A stretch of DNA of 64,000 nt from Icerya purchasi (GCA_039619475.1 CM077116.1:298386464-298450463); one strand, 5' to 3'. Numbered from the stretch's first letter, positions 47,821 to 59,085 are shown. Numbers and translations: made by a program. The notes: generated by a model not told the origin, from the sequence alone.

Positions 47821-49141
47821 TATTTTAGAACGGTGCAAATCAAAAATTGAACGCGCCCATTTAATAATCGGTAGATCAGCTCGCTTCGAATATATAACGT
47901 GACTACATTTTCTTCTAGAAAAGGAAAAAATGGAATCGCGGATACCTCGGCATAAGAATTACAGGATGACTTTCAAATGACACCCACCGACTGAAAAATA
48001 AATCCCTTTTTGAAAAAAAAATCTGGCTTAATTTCACATTTATACCTTTCTTTTCCCGTAATTATTCTCGTTACTTTTCATATCCGGCATATCGAGCGAA
48101 TTTCGATGCAACTGAAAATAAGGTTAGTTCTCAATTCTTATTCGACAAAAAAAGAAATTAAATTTTATAAAGCAAGCAGAGAAATGTGGCTACCGGGATA
48201 TTTTCGATTTTTACAATTTTACTAGTTTCGCAATATTTCCACCATGAAGTTTTCACTCATTCTGCGGTTAATTCTTTTTTCAATTCATCATAGCCTACAT
48301 CGTTACTTTTTCCCCTCTAATTAATACACTTTTATCGAATATTAATGATCAACGTAATTACATTTCATTAAGAAGCAATTACTCTTTTCATTACCTTTTT
48401 GGATAAATTAAGCGCATTAAGATAAAATTCGCTCCCATCTTTCGCGTCATGTTTTTGTTCGTGATACTGTGTGTTGTACGCTTTTCAGCGTTCAATGCGC
48501 ACGTAAATTGAGCAACATGTTATGTACATGTACCTGATCGAATATACTAACTACGGTATCGGTACGCAAAAATGGTTATGCAAAATTTTGGAATCTATAC
48601 ATCCGTGTTAAAGGTAAAAAAGAAAAAAAAATTGCAAATACCTTGAGAACAAATGTGGATTTTTTACGTAAATAAGCATCGAGAACAATGAGATGAGAAT
48701 TTCTCAAGGTGAAATGCAATTTTTGGTGAAAATGGACTTAATTCAGAGTGGAAAATTGAACCCATTACGGGGCACCGCGGTCAGTGATTACGCAAACACT
48801 GTAAAAAACGAGTTGAAGCGAAATGATTTTTCCGTATTTGTTTTTTTAGCTGTTGCTCGAGTGGTGTAAAATTTTCTTCCGACCCTCCCCTCGGAATTAT
48901 CGGAACACTTAAAATTAGCGGCACATTGTTCGTGCATACATTTTACCTACATATGTTCTCTTTCGCGCTATTTTTCCGGAAGGCTGCAGCTGTTGCTAGT
49001 GCCCGGAGTTTTAGAGTTCTTTTTTTTTCTTTCTGACTTTTTGACTTTTTCTCCGCTTACACTGTTCAGAATGAAAGATGTCAGTTTTCGTAACTTTAAG
49101 ATAAACATTACCGTGAGCCGGCTTTCATCGGTGTTTTTTAA

Positions 49142-49220
<79 letters not shown>

Positions 49221-49229
49221 CGTACATAC

Positions 49230-49266
<37 letters not shown>

Positions 49267-51182
49267 TCATGTATGAAATAGTAGTACAGGTCGGTTGTGT
49301 GCCGTGCTTGACTCTTTGCCAATTCGCCGATTTGACATGCCTGTGGCGGTTTCCGTTTACTTCAAAACTGTTATTTTACCTTTTCCTCTTCATCATTATC
49401 GTTCCATTCATCTTCTTCTTCGAGTTCTTCAAAAAATTTCCTCCATTTTGTTATTTTGTTTATATAGTTTTCCGGTTGTATTTTAAAATAGGGAATTTAC
49501 CGATATTGTATAATGTATAATCGCATTCGACGACATACACGGCTTGAGTGTTTGCGCTGGCAAATTGTGGTAGCACGAAGATATAAAAGTCGGAAAAATA
49601 CGGATATAATTTACTTTCTAAAAATTACATCGCGAAATATAATTTAAACAGTTTTTGGATAGGCAGTTCGGTTTCATAGAAAGTTTCAAAAAGAATAAAA
49701 AAGAGTATTATTTTAGGCGATATAGCTAAATTTGTATTTGCATCGCAATAATTACGAATACTTTAAATTATTCACAAACATTAGACGATCGATCATCGTT
49801 TGTTAATACGGTTCGTAATTTTTATTCTGAATTACCTAAAACAACATCAAACCACTGATCGGTTATCATCTCATGCGCATCTTTCTGACACGGATATTTC
49901 TTATGATTCGCTGTAAGAAACGTTATTTCACGCACTATGGCCGTTTTGGTATGTACAAATTTTAGCGTACGCGTTTTATAAGTTTGCTAATTTACGCTAT
50001 ATTAAAAGATGAGTAAATCATTCTTTTAGCGATTAGTGTAAAAGAAATATTTTATTCTTAGCGATCGACGCAAGCGTCACATTTTTAATGACTTATTGTT
50101 TCTGTAGAAAGTCGAATAGGTTTGTATGTGTGCGCCGAATGATGTGTTCATTCGGTATAAGCATTTAAAATGAGAAATTTCTCGCTTTCCATTTTTTATT
50201 TCAACATATATTCTTGATCTAATAGTTTTCCCCGTAAGAAAAGTATTGCTTTAGTTTTCTCCCTTTTTTTTTCCCATTTATTTAATGCTACACACAAAAT
50301 CTTAACCCTTACAAATTAACGGTATGTGAAATGTTAGTTGCAATTAAATATGTTTTTATGTAAAGAAAATAATATATCTAAAACGTTCATTCTTTTGTTT
50401 GTTTTTTTTTTGAAAATATTTATAGTGAATTTCATAAAATTTTAGTACCGAGACATTTCTGTTAATTATGTGTCTGTTTCTAAAATATTTATCATCTAGT
50501 CATTTTGTCCGACAGGAACACAAATTCCTTTGGACATTTCGTTGCTAATGTAGGATTAATTAGGAGCGTCACTAAAATCATTTAACTTTTTTTCATTTCA
50601 AAGGGTATTTTTTTATGTCTTTTGTTACCACTTTCTCCATATATATTCATGTGCATGCGAGATACTGTCCGCAATGTGGATCACCTATGCAAACTCGTTT
50701 CTATCTTAAATGACAGCCTTTCTCTTTCCATAAATCATTCACCTATACTTGCAGTGTTTAGTGGTTCTTAAACTATATCGAATGCAGACACATTAAAGTA
50801 ACTTTGTGACGCGACTGAAAAAAATTATTTTAAAAGTATTACAAAAAACATTTATTAACGAAGGCTCGTTGGTTACAGGAGAGCTGTAGCTTTAATTTAA
50901 GATAAAAGTCAGTGCAGCGCATAGGAGGTGACTCCTACTGCGAAAAGTTCAGTTCATTCCTCGTATAGATCACATACTGGGCATGCTCAATTCAAGCACG
51001 CATAAAAGATAGTAGTTTTTGAACGACATATCGTTAGTTAGAGTAGAGTTGTAACTTTTATTTCAGGAAAAAAATAGTTTCTCGCATAGTCACACTGCAG
51101 AGGGTTGGGGTTCTTTTTGATCATCTCTCGTATACACATATCTATATCTATCTAGCTATCTATATCACACTACCAAATATAT
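47821..51182. other. Unannotated sequence containing a very long TA tract
   Basis: No gene is recognised. Two weakly similar blocks near 50868 and 51031 (GTTGGTTACAGGAGAGCTGT and GTTAGTTAGAGTAGAGTTGT) hint at an old duplication of about 165 bp. The 175-codon frame at 48993-49520 depends on translating the TA tract. Confidence 0.4.
49144..49263. repeat. Compound (TA)n / (CATA)n microsatellite
   Basis: About 67 bp of pure TA, then CATA units at 49221-49242, then a second TA run. It is the longest simple repeat in the window. It translates to IYIYIY on both strands, which explains two of the longer spurious frames here. Confidence 0.95.
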
Positions 51183-51302
51183 GGGTATCTCTTTACTTTA
51201 CTTTATAGTAATAAGTAAAGTCCTATATTCTTTAAAGGGTGTCGGGGATGCGACCTCTGGCTTGGTGGCCAAGCGCCTTAACCACTAGTCTACCGCGCTA
51301 CC
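51183..51302 (-). mobile_element. tRNA-derived SINE relic
   Basis: On the minus strand the head reads GGTAGCGCGGTAGACTAGTG, then GTTAAGGCGCTTGGCCACC. The A box TAGACTAGTGG is at 51282-51292 (one base off TRGYNNANNGG). A B-box-like GAGGTCGCATCCCC is at 51244-51257, about 25 bases further on, weaker than the consensus. After the head comes CCCCGACACCCTTTAAAG and a TTTACTT-rich tail, like the fragments at 37661 and 47766. The head cannot fold as a full tRNA by eye and has no anticodon arm I can defend, so this is a SINE, not a tRNA gene. Confidence 0.6.
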
Positions 51303-51812
51303 ATATTATATAAAAATCATTTACACCTCGCTCTGGGAATAGCCGCCGGATCCCAAATAATGGTCATTTGTAATTCTTATGCCAGAATCCATTTCAATTG
51401 ACTACGTCATTCTTCACAAAATAAAATAAGTGCTTTACAATAAATAGACAATAAACTGATCGGAAAAACATTATTATTTAAAAATAAAAACAAAGTTTAA
51501 TAAAGTTTTTCGTTTACGCCAATTAAAAATAAACTTTCAGAACTGATAAATTTAATTTGCAATTTGCCTAGGAATTACTGATGTAACTATCATAGCAAAA
51601 AAAAAACGCAACATAATTTTTTACCTTCCCCACTTCCCCCGAGGAAGAATGCCATATTCAGTATACACTAATGACCGTGTTTTTTTTTATACTAATGCCA
51701 ATATATGTACATGTTTCTGTAACGGTATGGATTATATGTACCGTTTAAAAATTATATGGTCAAAGTTGACTGTTCTATAAAACATCTGGGAGTCCTATAT
51801 ATGTATATATAT

Positions 51813-52154
51813 AAACTCGGCCATTTTGGCCCCGCAAGAGGCCTTGACCCCTCTTGCTTTGATTTTTGTCTCTTTCTCGTCTATACTTTGTATAAAATAA
51901 TTTACAACGTAATTCTTACTGGCATCAACACAAAAAAAATAACATAATCACAAAAATCCTATCCTAACATTTAACTTTCATTATATAAAATTAAGACGTT
52001 GTTTCGTTACATAAACTTGTGACATTTTTTAAATAACAATAACAAAAATCCTATTTTATATAACAAACGTTACATAAAATTGGGACATTTTGTGTTACAT
52101 AAAATTGGGACATTTTTTCTAATGGAGGGTAGCCTAAGAATTACGTTGTAATTA
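51813..52154 (+). repeat. (TA)n-bounded repeat family, copy F
   Basis: This has AAACTCGGCCATTTTGGCCC at the start and GCCTAAGAATTACGTTGTAA at the end, between TA tracts. The inverted arms at 51902-51918 and 52135-52151 match over 17 bp. The array has two 25-bp units. The small 5' hairpin seen in copy D is lost by a deletion (AAGAGGCCTTGACC). Confidence 0.8.
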
Positions 52155-52175
52155 ATATATATATATATATATATA

Positions 52176-53192
52176 CAGTGAAACTTCTACTAACGGACAA
52201 TTCTAAATAGCGGACATTTCCTAAGCGCGAGCATAATAGTGGACAATTTTAAAATCCCCGGCACTTCCCCATAAGACACAATATAAAAATATTTCCCAAT
52301 AGCGGACCTTCCCAATTACGGATGCGGACATTTTAATAAGTATGATTTTATAAATTCGATTTCTGTTAAACGGACGGTTTGTCAAAAAAAGTTCTATTAG
52401 TGCCCCGGATTTAATAGACGAGGGACTGCATGTGGAAGATCCATGTGCCGACATATAAATGAATTAGCAGCTGAATTCATGCAACAACAAAATCCATCCG
52501 ATGCATGATGCACTAGACCTGTGATGCCACAATAATGTTTATGATGGCGAAGAAGACGACACAACTACTGAAGTTGACTGTGAAACTTTAAATAATGTTT
52601 ACTCGTTAGTTGTTATTGGAAAACTAAAAAAATCGTATTTCATTCATAAAGCTGATGCTGAAGGTTTAAAAATGACATCCGAACTGCAAGTGTATGTCGA
52701 ATCGTGGATTTTAAATGAAAGAAACAAATAAAGTAAAATTATTGATTTTTTTCATACAAAACGGTTTATGTTCGATACGCTAGGATTTACTACAGTATGT
52801 GTTAAAAAAAATAAAAACATTTTGAATATAAGTGATTAAAATTATAGATTATCTTGCGTTCCTAAAAACAAAAAGTGATTTACACTCTATTGCCTGATTT
52901 GTTTATCAATGAATCCTGGAATATAAACAACTGTACATACATACATATTTTTATATTATGCTAACATTTTTTTTTTTTTAAATATTTTAGACGCATGTAT
53001 GTCTTAAGTAATGTACTGTATTTTTTTTATATTAGGTACTATCTTTTATATTCTTGTTAAATACATTACAATACACAATAATGTAAATTTCAGTAATCTG
53101 TACATACATTATTATTTCCCATTAGCGGACATTTCTTAATACCGGACAAATTTTTTGGTCCTGCGACTGTCCTTTATTCAGAAGTTTCACTA
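52176..53192 (+). mobile_element. pogo-like DNA transposon, internally deleted
   Basis: The left end CAGTGAAACTTCT (52176) is matched at the right end by AGTGAAACTTCT in reverse complement (from 53191), and TA tracts flank both sides. CAGTGAAAC-type tips and TA targets are typical of pogo/Tigger elements. Inside each end are several GCGGACATTT-like units facing opposite ways, likely transposase-binding repeats. At about 1 kb it is too short for a full element, and only the transposase C-terminus remains (52549-52839). Confidence 0.7.
52549..52839 (+). pseudogene. pogo/Tigger transposase C-terminal remnant
   Basis: One frame reads EEDDTTEVDCETLNNVYSLV, then KKSYFIHKADAEGLKMTSEL and SWILNERNK, a TAA at 52729-52731, and in the same frame SKIIDFFHTKRFMFDTLGF to a stop at 52837-52839. 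An acidic stretch, then an alternating helix region, then K-ITDFF is the usual tail of Tigger-like proteins. An earlier piece (HINELAAEFMQQQNPSDA) ends in a stop upstream. The catalytic DDD domain is gone. Family assignment rests on this tail and on the element ends. Confidence 0.55.
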
Positions 53193-53447
53193 TATATATA
53201 TGTATATACTAGCTGACCCGGCGAACTTTCGTACCGCCTCAGAATCAATAAATGTTCCGTTAACTTATTAGCTGAATTAAATTCAGTTTTTTATTAAGAT
53301 AAAATTAATACTCAAAATGAATTAAGTTCAATAAAGTACAAAAATTAAAATGAAAAGTATTTTAATTACATTGAAGTGAACGTAATTATTAAACTATTTG
53401 CTGGATGGTTTGCACTCAGGTCGATTTCCTTCATCGAAGCACATTTT

Positions 53448-53805
53448 TATCTTAACGCGAGTTGATAGACAATGTTTTTCATCAATCCTTGAGGTGTATA
53501 AATGAACAAACTTGATGGTTTGCCAACTCGAGAACAGGCGACATATAATTAACCATGCGAGAAGCACGGATTTTCTAGATCTAACCCACTAATGGACATT
53601 GTTTGGCCTTATGACTTATTAATAGTCATGGCGAACGCCAAGCGAATCGGAAATTGCAGACATCTGAATAGAATGGGCGAGTCTGAAGGAACCATTGGGA
53701 TCCGTGGCAGGAGAGCAACTTCACCTTGAAACTTGCGCTGAAAATGGTAGCTTCAAGAACATTGCCCATGATTTTTTACCAAATTCGCGTACCATTGCAT
53801 AGTTT
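53448..53805 (-). pseudogene. Helitron PIF1-type helicase, C-terminal remnant
   Basis: The minus strand reads LCNGTRIW-stop-KIMGNVLEAT. After a frameshift it reads LLPRIPMVPSDSPILFR, QFPIRLAFAMTINKS-stop-GQT, GLDLENPCFSHG-stop-LYVACSRVGKP and SSLFIYTPQGL. These are the last motifs of PIF1-like helicases from Helitrons: the NGTR block, FAMTINKSQGQT (motif V) and VACSRV (motif VI). Two of the stops fall on glutamines that are normally conserved (CAA or CAG changed to TAA). The remaining helicase and the rolling-circle nuclease are absent. Role when intact: unwinding DNA during rolling-circle transposition. Confidence 0.85.
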
Positions 53806-53819
53806 CGGTGCATTCAAAT

Positions 53820-54716
53820 TAATTTTAGTGTACTTTTAAAAACGTATCTAACTTCTTTTTAAAAATACATCGCGTTTTATATTTGAGAATATAATTTTAA
53901 AACGTTTTAAAAACTTTTGGAGTCCCGTTTCTTGTACGTACAAATTTGAAAAACATATCTAAATTCTTTTTTTTTTTAAAAAAAACATCGCGTTTTACAT
54001 TTCGGAATATAGTTTTAAAATATTTCAAATAATTTTAAGATCGCTTTATTTTAAGTAAAACTTTGGATATGTATCTAAATTATTCTTTAAAACTACAAGG
54101 CGACGGAAATTTGGGAAAATATTTGTAATCAATTTTATAAAATACAAAAACATATGACGCTGAATTAAAATTAGAATTTCTAAAACAAAATCGAAAACAC
54201 TTTTCGTAGTCTTAGTTAGATTAGAGTTCTGTGTTGCTAACAGTATTACAAAATTATGCATTATCTAACGAATAATTTTTCAAACACTTTGCATGTTGGC
54301 TATAGTTTATTTAAAATTTCGTGAATATATCTAAATACACTTTTTTTTTAATATCGTAACTAAAGTGTAAAATTAAATTGTAAAAGATATTTCGTAAATC
54401 ATGTTTGTAACATACGAAGAAGTTTTTAAACACTTTATATGTTTGCCGTATTTTATTTAAAATCAAAATTTCGTGAATGTATCTAAATGCATTTTTAATA
54501 TCGTAACTAAAGTGTAAAATTAAGTCAAGGAAATTGTAAAAGATATTTGGTAAATCATGTTTGTAACATACGAAGAAGTTTTTAAACACTTTATATGTTT
54601 GCCGTATTTTATTTAAAATCAAAATTTCGTGAATGTATCTAAATGCATTTTTAATATCGTAACTAAAGTGTAAAATTAAGTCAAGGAAATTGTAAAAGAT
54701 ATTTGTGTTAAATTTG
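53820..54716. repeat. Decaying tandem array inside the Helitron
   Basis: The clearest part is a 156-bp unit: GTAAATCATGTTTGTAACAT occurs at 54394 and 54550 with near identity, and a diverged unit precedes them from about 54240. Further left (53820-54110) shorter units of about 110-115 bp share the TATCTAAAT core. The array probably grew from one ancestral unit. The 103-codon frame at 54311-54622 is its translation. Confidence 0.85.
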
Positions 54717-55458
54717 AAGACGTGTTTTATTCCGAATAAGTTTTTTAAACAATTTACGCGCTCGCTGTATTTTAATTAAAATTTTAAAAAGCTCGGATTA
54801 TAGTGATATATTTCGAAAATTATAATGGGGAGAGCATTTTTAAAAATTCGGACATAGTTTAAAATATATTATACAAAGCAAAACGATACTCTTACTTTCT
54901 TGATATGATGAATAGAAGGAAAAATTCGGAAAACCGAACAATTTTGACTAAAAGAAAAAACTTTGATAATTTCGGAAGTTGGATCATTGCACGAAAAAGC
55001 TTTATGACACTGTAATCGCCGTGATGAAGCCGGCGGGAAGATGCCAGAACGACGGCTACGATAGGGGGTCAAAGGTCCAAACGGAGAAACTCGGCGTTCG
55101 AGTGGCTGATGGCCTGTCTGAGCGGGTACAGGGGGTGGAATACGGTATCCGAAGGTTGGGCAAGGTAGATGGATTGCTAGAGCACGAACGAAGAGCGTAA
55201 CCATCATTATTATTATTATCGTGTTATCGCCGGTGACGTCATTGCACGGCTCAGTGAGAAGGACGTGTTTCTCCATCTCTCTTCTCACAGAAGTAATAAG
55301 TGAAATTGTGCGGGTTGCGAGGGATCTAGCTGATTTAATTGTGAATTTAAACCATACATGGGCCCTCTCAAACACCCACAAAAAATTTCATCGAAATCGG
55401 TTAAGCCGTTTAGGAGGAGTTCAGTGACAAACACATGTGTCCTACAATATAATATACT

Positions 55459-55477
55459 AAGTCGAATCGTTCGACTT
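55459..55477. repeat. Perfect hairpin at the Helitron 5' boundary
   Basis: AAGTCGAA-TCG-TTCGACTT forms an 8-bp stem with a 3-nt loop, just outside the inferred 5' end. It may be part of the element or of the insertion site. An extra inverted pair (GTATATGAACAAACGC at about 55560 and GTGTTTGTTCATAC at about 55628) lies nearby. Confidence 0.7.
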
Positions 55478-58100
55478 CGAGATTCGTGACTACCTATTTG
55501 TACATTCGCGTTGAACAGGCGTAATGTTTGTGCGGCAATTCTGTCTACGGTATGAGAGTGTATATGAACAAACGCTTGGAACTGATTGTAATCGCTTACT
55601 AGCGCGGTAAAAATGCAACGCCAAGCGTGTGTTTGTTCATACACCGATATTTATATACATAGGATGGTTTGTGTGCTGATTTGCCAACTCCAAACGTGCG
55701 TCCGTCTATACACCGATATTCGTATGTTTTTAGGTAATGGTTTGCTACATTTCGCACGTGCAACGATAAGATTGTTAATTGCAATAAGTTTTGCACTTCG
55801 TCGCTAGTTTTCAAACTCATGACACCGACGTGGTACTACCACATCGTTTTAGTCGTTCAGTCATCACAGCAGTATTTCACTTCTAATATTGTTTTAAATC
55901 GAATGTTTTCTTGTTGCTTTTATTTCTTTCATTAAGGAAAATTACGAGTGTCGAAAAATTAATTACGGGATAAAAGTTAAATATTTTAAATTCTCGATAA
56001 AAATTAATTAAAAATAATCCGGCCAACATGTTGCTGCATGTATCGCAACATTTTTCATACAACTAGTCAAAAAGTACGATAAATGAGGTTACGTTTGTTG
56101 GTAAAATAATTTTGGCATCTGAGCTAATTTGGATTTTGCGAGGGCTCAAGAATTTAGCGCGTGCCGTTTCGCATTAAGTACGTAAACGGAATTAAACGAT
56201 AGAATGCGGGGATAGTCTTCAGCGTAGAAAGAAAGTTCTGAAAGAAAGGAAGAGCCTTTAATCGGTTGGTGAAAATAGACTGAGAAACGGATTATTAAGA
56301 AGTTTGTGTTTAGATTGGGAAAGGGATTTGCAGTGAGAGTGAAAAAATAAATTAGGCAGCAGAAGGAAATCTGTAAAATTCGAATAAAGCAGCATTGCGG
56401 TGGGAATGTTATGAAAATTCAACAAGGCAAAAACTTTCAAAGAATCTCTAGTTCAGGTGTTACGTTCTTCTAACGGCCGGTAAAAATATCTATTGCCTTA
56501 TTTTCTTTAATCTTCGCGCGTTGTCTTATTCTTGATTTCCTTTAAACTGAACTTTTGTCGGCAAGCATACCGTCAGCATGTGTACCCACCACCGTTGTCC
56601 CGTTGGCGATGTGAGTTCCAATTTAACTTTCCCGATCAGAGCTAAGCCCTCCGAACAGGAAATTACCACCCCGCACGACTAGGACGTATGGAACTTACGC
56701 AGTTGTGTTTCATGTGTACTGTCAGTGGGGCTAGCACTTATATGACAGTACAGTGACTACTTACTAGGGAAGCTAGCGACACAGCCATACCCCGCGGGGC
56801 CCTTATTATACTGTTTTTTCATTTTTTCATTTTTTCGGCTCCTATAAAATATCAGTTCTAGTCAAATTACCACGAGTATAAACAAAAGATAAAAGCAAAC
56901 TGCCGCACTTACCTTTTCTGATGCGGAAGTTTTAGTATAAGTATATATGCCAACCCCTTAGATGCAAATAAATAAATAAATGAACCTTAATTAGAGAAAT
57001 TCTTAAACTATAAAATAAAATGATTCGTATGAAAAAAAAAATAAATTTTAAATTTCCTCGGCGCATGGTGAACAAATGTTTCTCGTGATCTCTCCCATTC
57101 AATCCTATCTATGGCTACTCTTTGAAACTTTTTGTTAAATATGCCCAAGCCTACTTTTCTCTTCTAATATATCTGACTGCATCTATGTTATTTTGTAATT
57201 TTTCTTTTATCAGTTTTTATCTTTTTTTACCTAATATTTAATATAAAGAACGTTCGGCTGTATATTGTGTGCCACCCCTTTATTTTATTAATAGTTTTCT
57301 AAGTCAAAAACACCTGGTTTAGATAGCTACGTTGAAAATTAGACTCTCGCGGTAATTGTTAAAAGGGCCCTTAGATGTATTCTTAAGAGCCCTATTATAT
57401 TTGTTCTAAACTTTCGTTAGTATTTATCTAATTTTCAGTACGATTTTTGAAAGATAATTTCTGACCTAGGCACGTTACTTAATTCATTAATTTCGTATCC
57501 ATTCTTCTGTTTTTTCTTTTTTTTTTCAAATAAGTTGTGGGTCCCACAAGGCATACTGCCTGTCTGTGGATTCCCGACACACATAATAAAGTTACAACAT
57601 TGCTTAAGAATTGATTAAAATGATAATCAAAAGAACAAAAAAAAAACAAAAAAAACAGTAAGCAAAACACATAAATTTTTAATACAATTGGTGATCATCC
57701 TCTTAATTATATATATATTTCTATATATACGATTGATTCCAAGGCAGCAGACCATATACAAATTTAGCACTGCCTTAAACATCACCCGTTTATACTGTTT
57801 AATTCTTACTTTCTAAGGATTCTTTCCTTTATACTTGCTATCTCCGATCGCCTCAGAATCTGAGTAGGTGATCTAAGTCTATGTAGTTGGGTCAGTGTTA
57901 ACACCGAGCCGATTAAAAAAAAAAGAAAAAAAATAATGATTCTTTATATTAATTATATCTTTAGGAATTCATTCCAGCAACTTAATTAAGACCATTTCAT
58001 TAGATCTTGCTATTTTTCCCTTTCGATAGTACGTATTAAAGCTGCCCCCTTTTTATTCCTAGTTACACTACCTTTCTCCGTCGACGGAATTAGCGTATTT
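55478..58100. other. Unannotated sequence
   Basis: A weak direct repeat of about 75 bp occurs at 55620-55735 (ACACCGATATT appears in both units). The block CAATTTAACTTTCCCGATCAG at about 56620-56640 resembles 20988-21006, and an AAATAAATAAATAAAT tract follows at about 56966-56982, so a dispersed repeat with an A-rich tail may lie at about 56560-56985. No gene is recognised. Confidence 0.35.
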
Positions 58101-58104
58101 TTCG

Positions 58105-59085
58105 GGTCTAATATTCGATAGTCCAATAATAGTAATAGAGTATTTTCAGAGACATTCCTTTTACCGGTCGCCACTTACTAATCTGAACTTTTTTAGTCAT
58201 TATAATCTTTAAACGTTTATTTTGCTGATTACTTATCTTTTTGCTAAGCACACTTTTTTCTTCTTCCCATACCGATATTCCGTATGTGATTATTGACAGT
58301 ACTCTATATAGCATCATGAAGTAAACGCGAAGACATTTCGTACTGATTGAGTTAATCTAGATAATACTGGTAACGTTTATCTAATTCTATTAGATAGCCT
58401 TAAAATATGCTTACACCCCAAGTTAAATCAACAATTAAGGCCGGGTACTTAAAAATTCCTCCGTCGTTACTAACGGGAAATATATCCGCAGGTCCCGGTT
58501 GGAGTCAAGCCGTCATGTAAGCAATTTCTGTTTCGATATGAAAAACCTTCGATTTTTGTTTTTTTTTTAATAATTGTTAAATGTTTATCATGCGCCCATC
58601 TACACATAATGTCCGCATCCTCTTGCAAAAGTTACACTGCATATGAATGTTATTATGTTCAATTATATCATCGCCGCGGAATTTTTCACATTCTTATGAA
58701 GGGGAAGTTGTTATAAACCAGAAAAAGCAGCGCAGCTAGAATAGTTCCTTGCCTTACATCTTCTAATGCTATTTTGCCCCTGCTTAGTTCTTCATCAATG
58801 TTAACCACAGCCGCTCCCTATTATCTAAGTGATTTTTTAAAAAACACTTATTTCGCCTGCCTATGATTGTTATGCCTTGCATGCCTCGCAAACAGTATTT
58901 CATGATATACCACATCAAAGGCTTTACTAATATCAATGAAAGTTATAATAAACTGCATTTTCCAACCTTTTAGTGATGCTACTTATTAATACTCTTAAGA
59001 CGGTTGATTATTTCCCTTCTCCAAAACCCAAACTGATTGGTATGTAGTATGTTGTTCCGCTCCGAGTCCGTTTATTTGTATTATT
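58105..59085 (-). pseudogene. LINE reverse transcriptase remnant (jockey/CR1-like)
   Basis: On the minus strand the order is FIITFIDISKAFDVVYHEIL (about 58905-58965), the F-D--KAFD--H block with the first catalytic aspartate. Next is VRQGTILAALLFLVYNN (about 58700-58770), a decayed PQGS-LGPLLF block. Then come LQEDADIMCRWAHDKHLTI (about 58565-58625) and YRVLSIITYGISVWEEE with QQNKRLKIIMTKK at 58108-58317. The catalytic YADD block is lost between the second and third pieces. The parts lie in different frames. It has no endonuclease. Confidence 0.7.

Larger units (their letters stand above)
53209..55458 (-). mobile_element. Helitron, minus strand, internally deleted
   Basis: The 3' end on minus is CTAG at 53209-53212, about 10 bases after an imperfect hairpin (GGCG..AC-TTTC-GT..CGCC in plus order, about 53221-53239). 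Both are typical for Helitrons. The helicase gene end (53448-53805) is read in the same direction, which fixes the orientation. The 5' end is placed near 55458 because the block AACGGCTTAACCGATTTCG followed by ATGAAATTTT (about 55375-55420) matches the 5' end of the Helitron-like element at 44855. The exact first base is not certain. At about 2.25 kb it is too short to be autonomous. The interior holds a tandem array and a GC-richer block (about 54970-55210) of unknown origin. Confidence 0.65.

Noticed and set aside
48968..49520. Open frames of 100 and 175 codons on both strands
   Set aside because: Both consist largely of IYIYIY from translating the TA/CATA microsatellite, with nothing recognisable on either side.
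51244..51302. tRNA gene
   Set aside because: The A-box region is good, but the B box is poor and no cloverleaf with a clear anticodon arm can be drawn. A SINE tail follows.
54869..55381. 170-codon minus-strand frame and its plus-strand partners
   Set aside because: They lie in the GC-richer interior of the Helitron, overlap each other on opposite strands, and show no family pattern.
57525..57600. Short WVPQGILPVCG-like peptide, as in a reverse transcriptase
   Set aside because: Only this short block is suggestive, and no other reverse transcriptase motif is found on either side in the right order.
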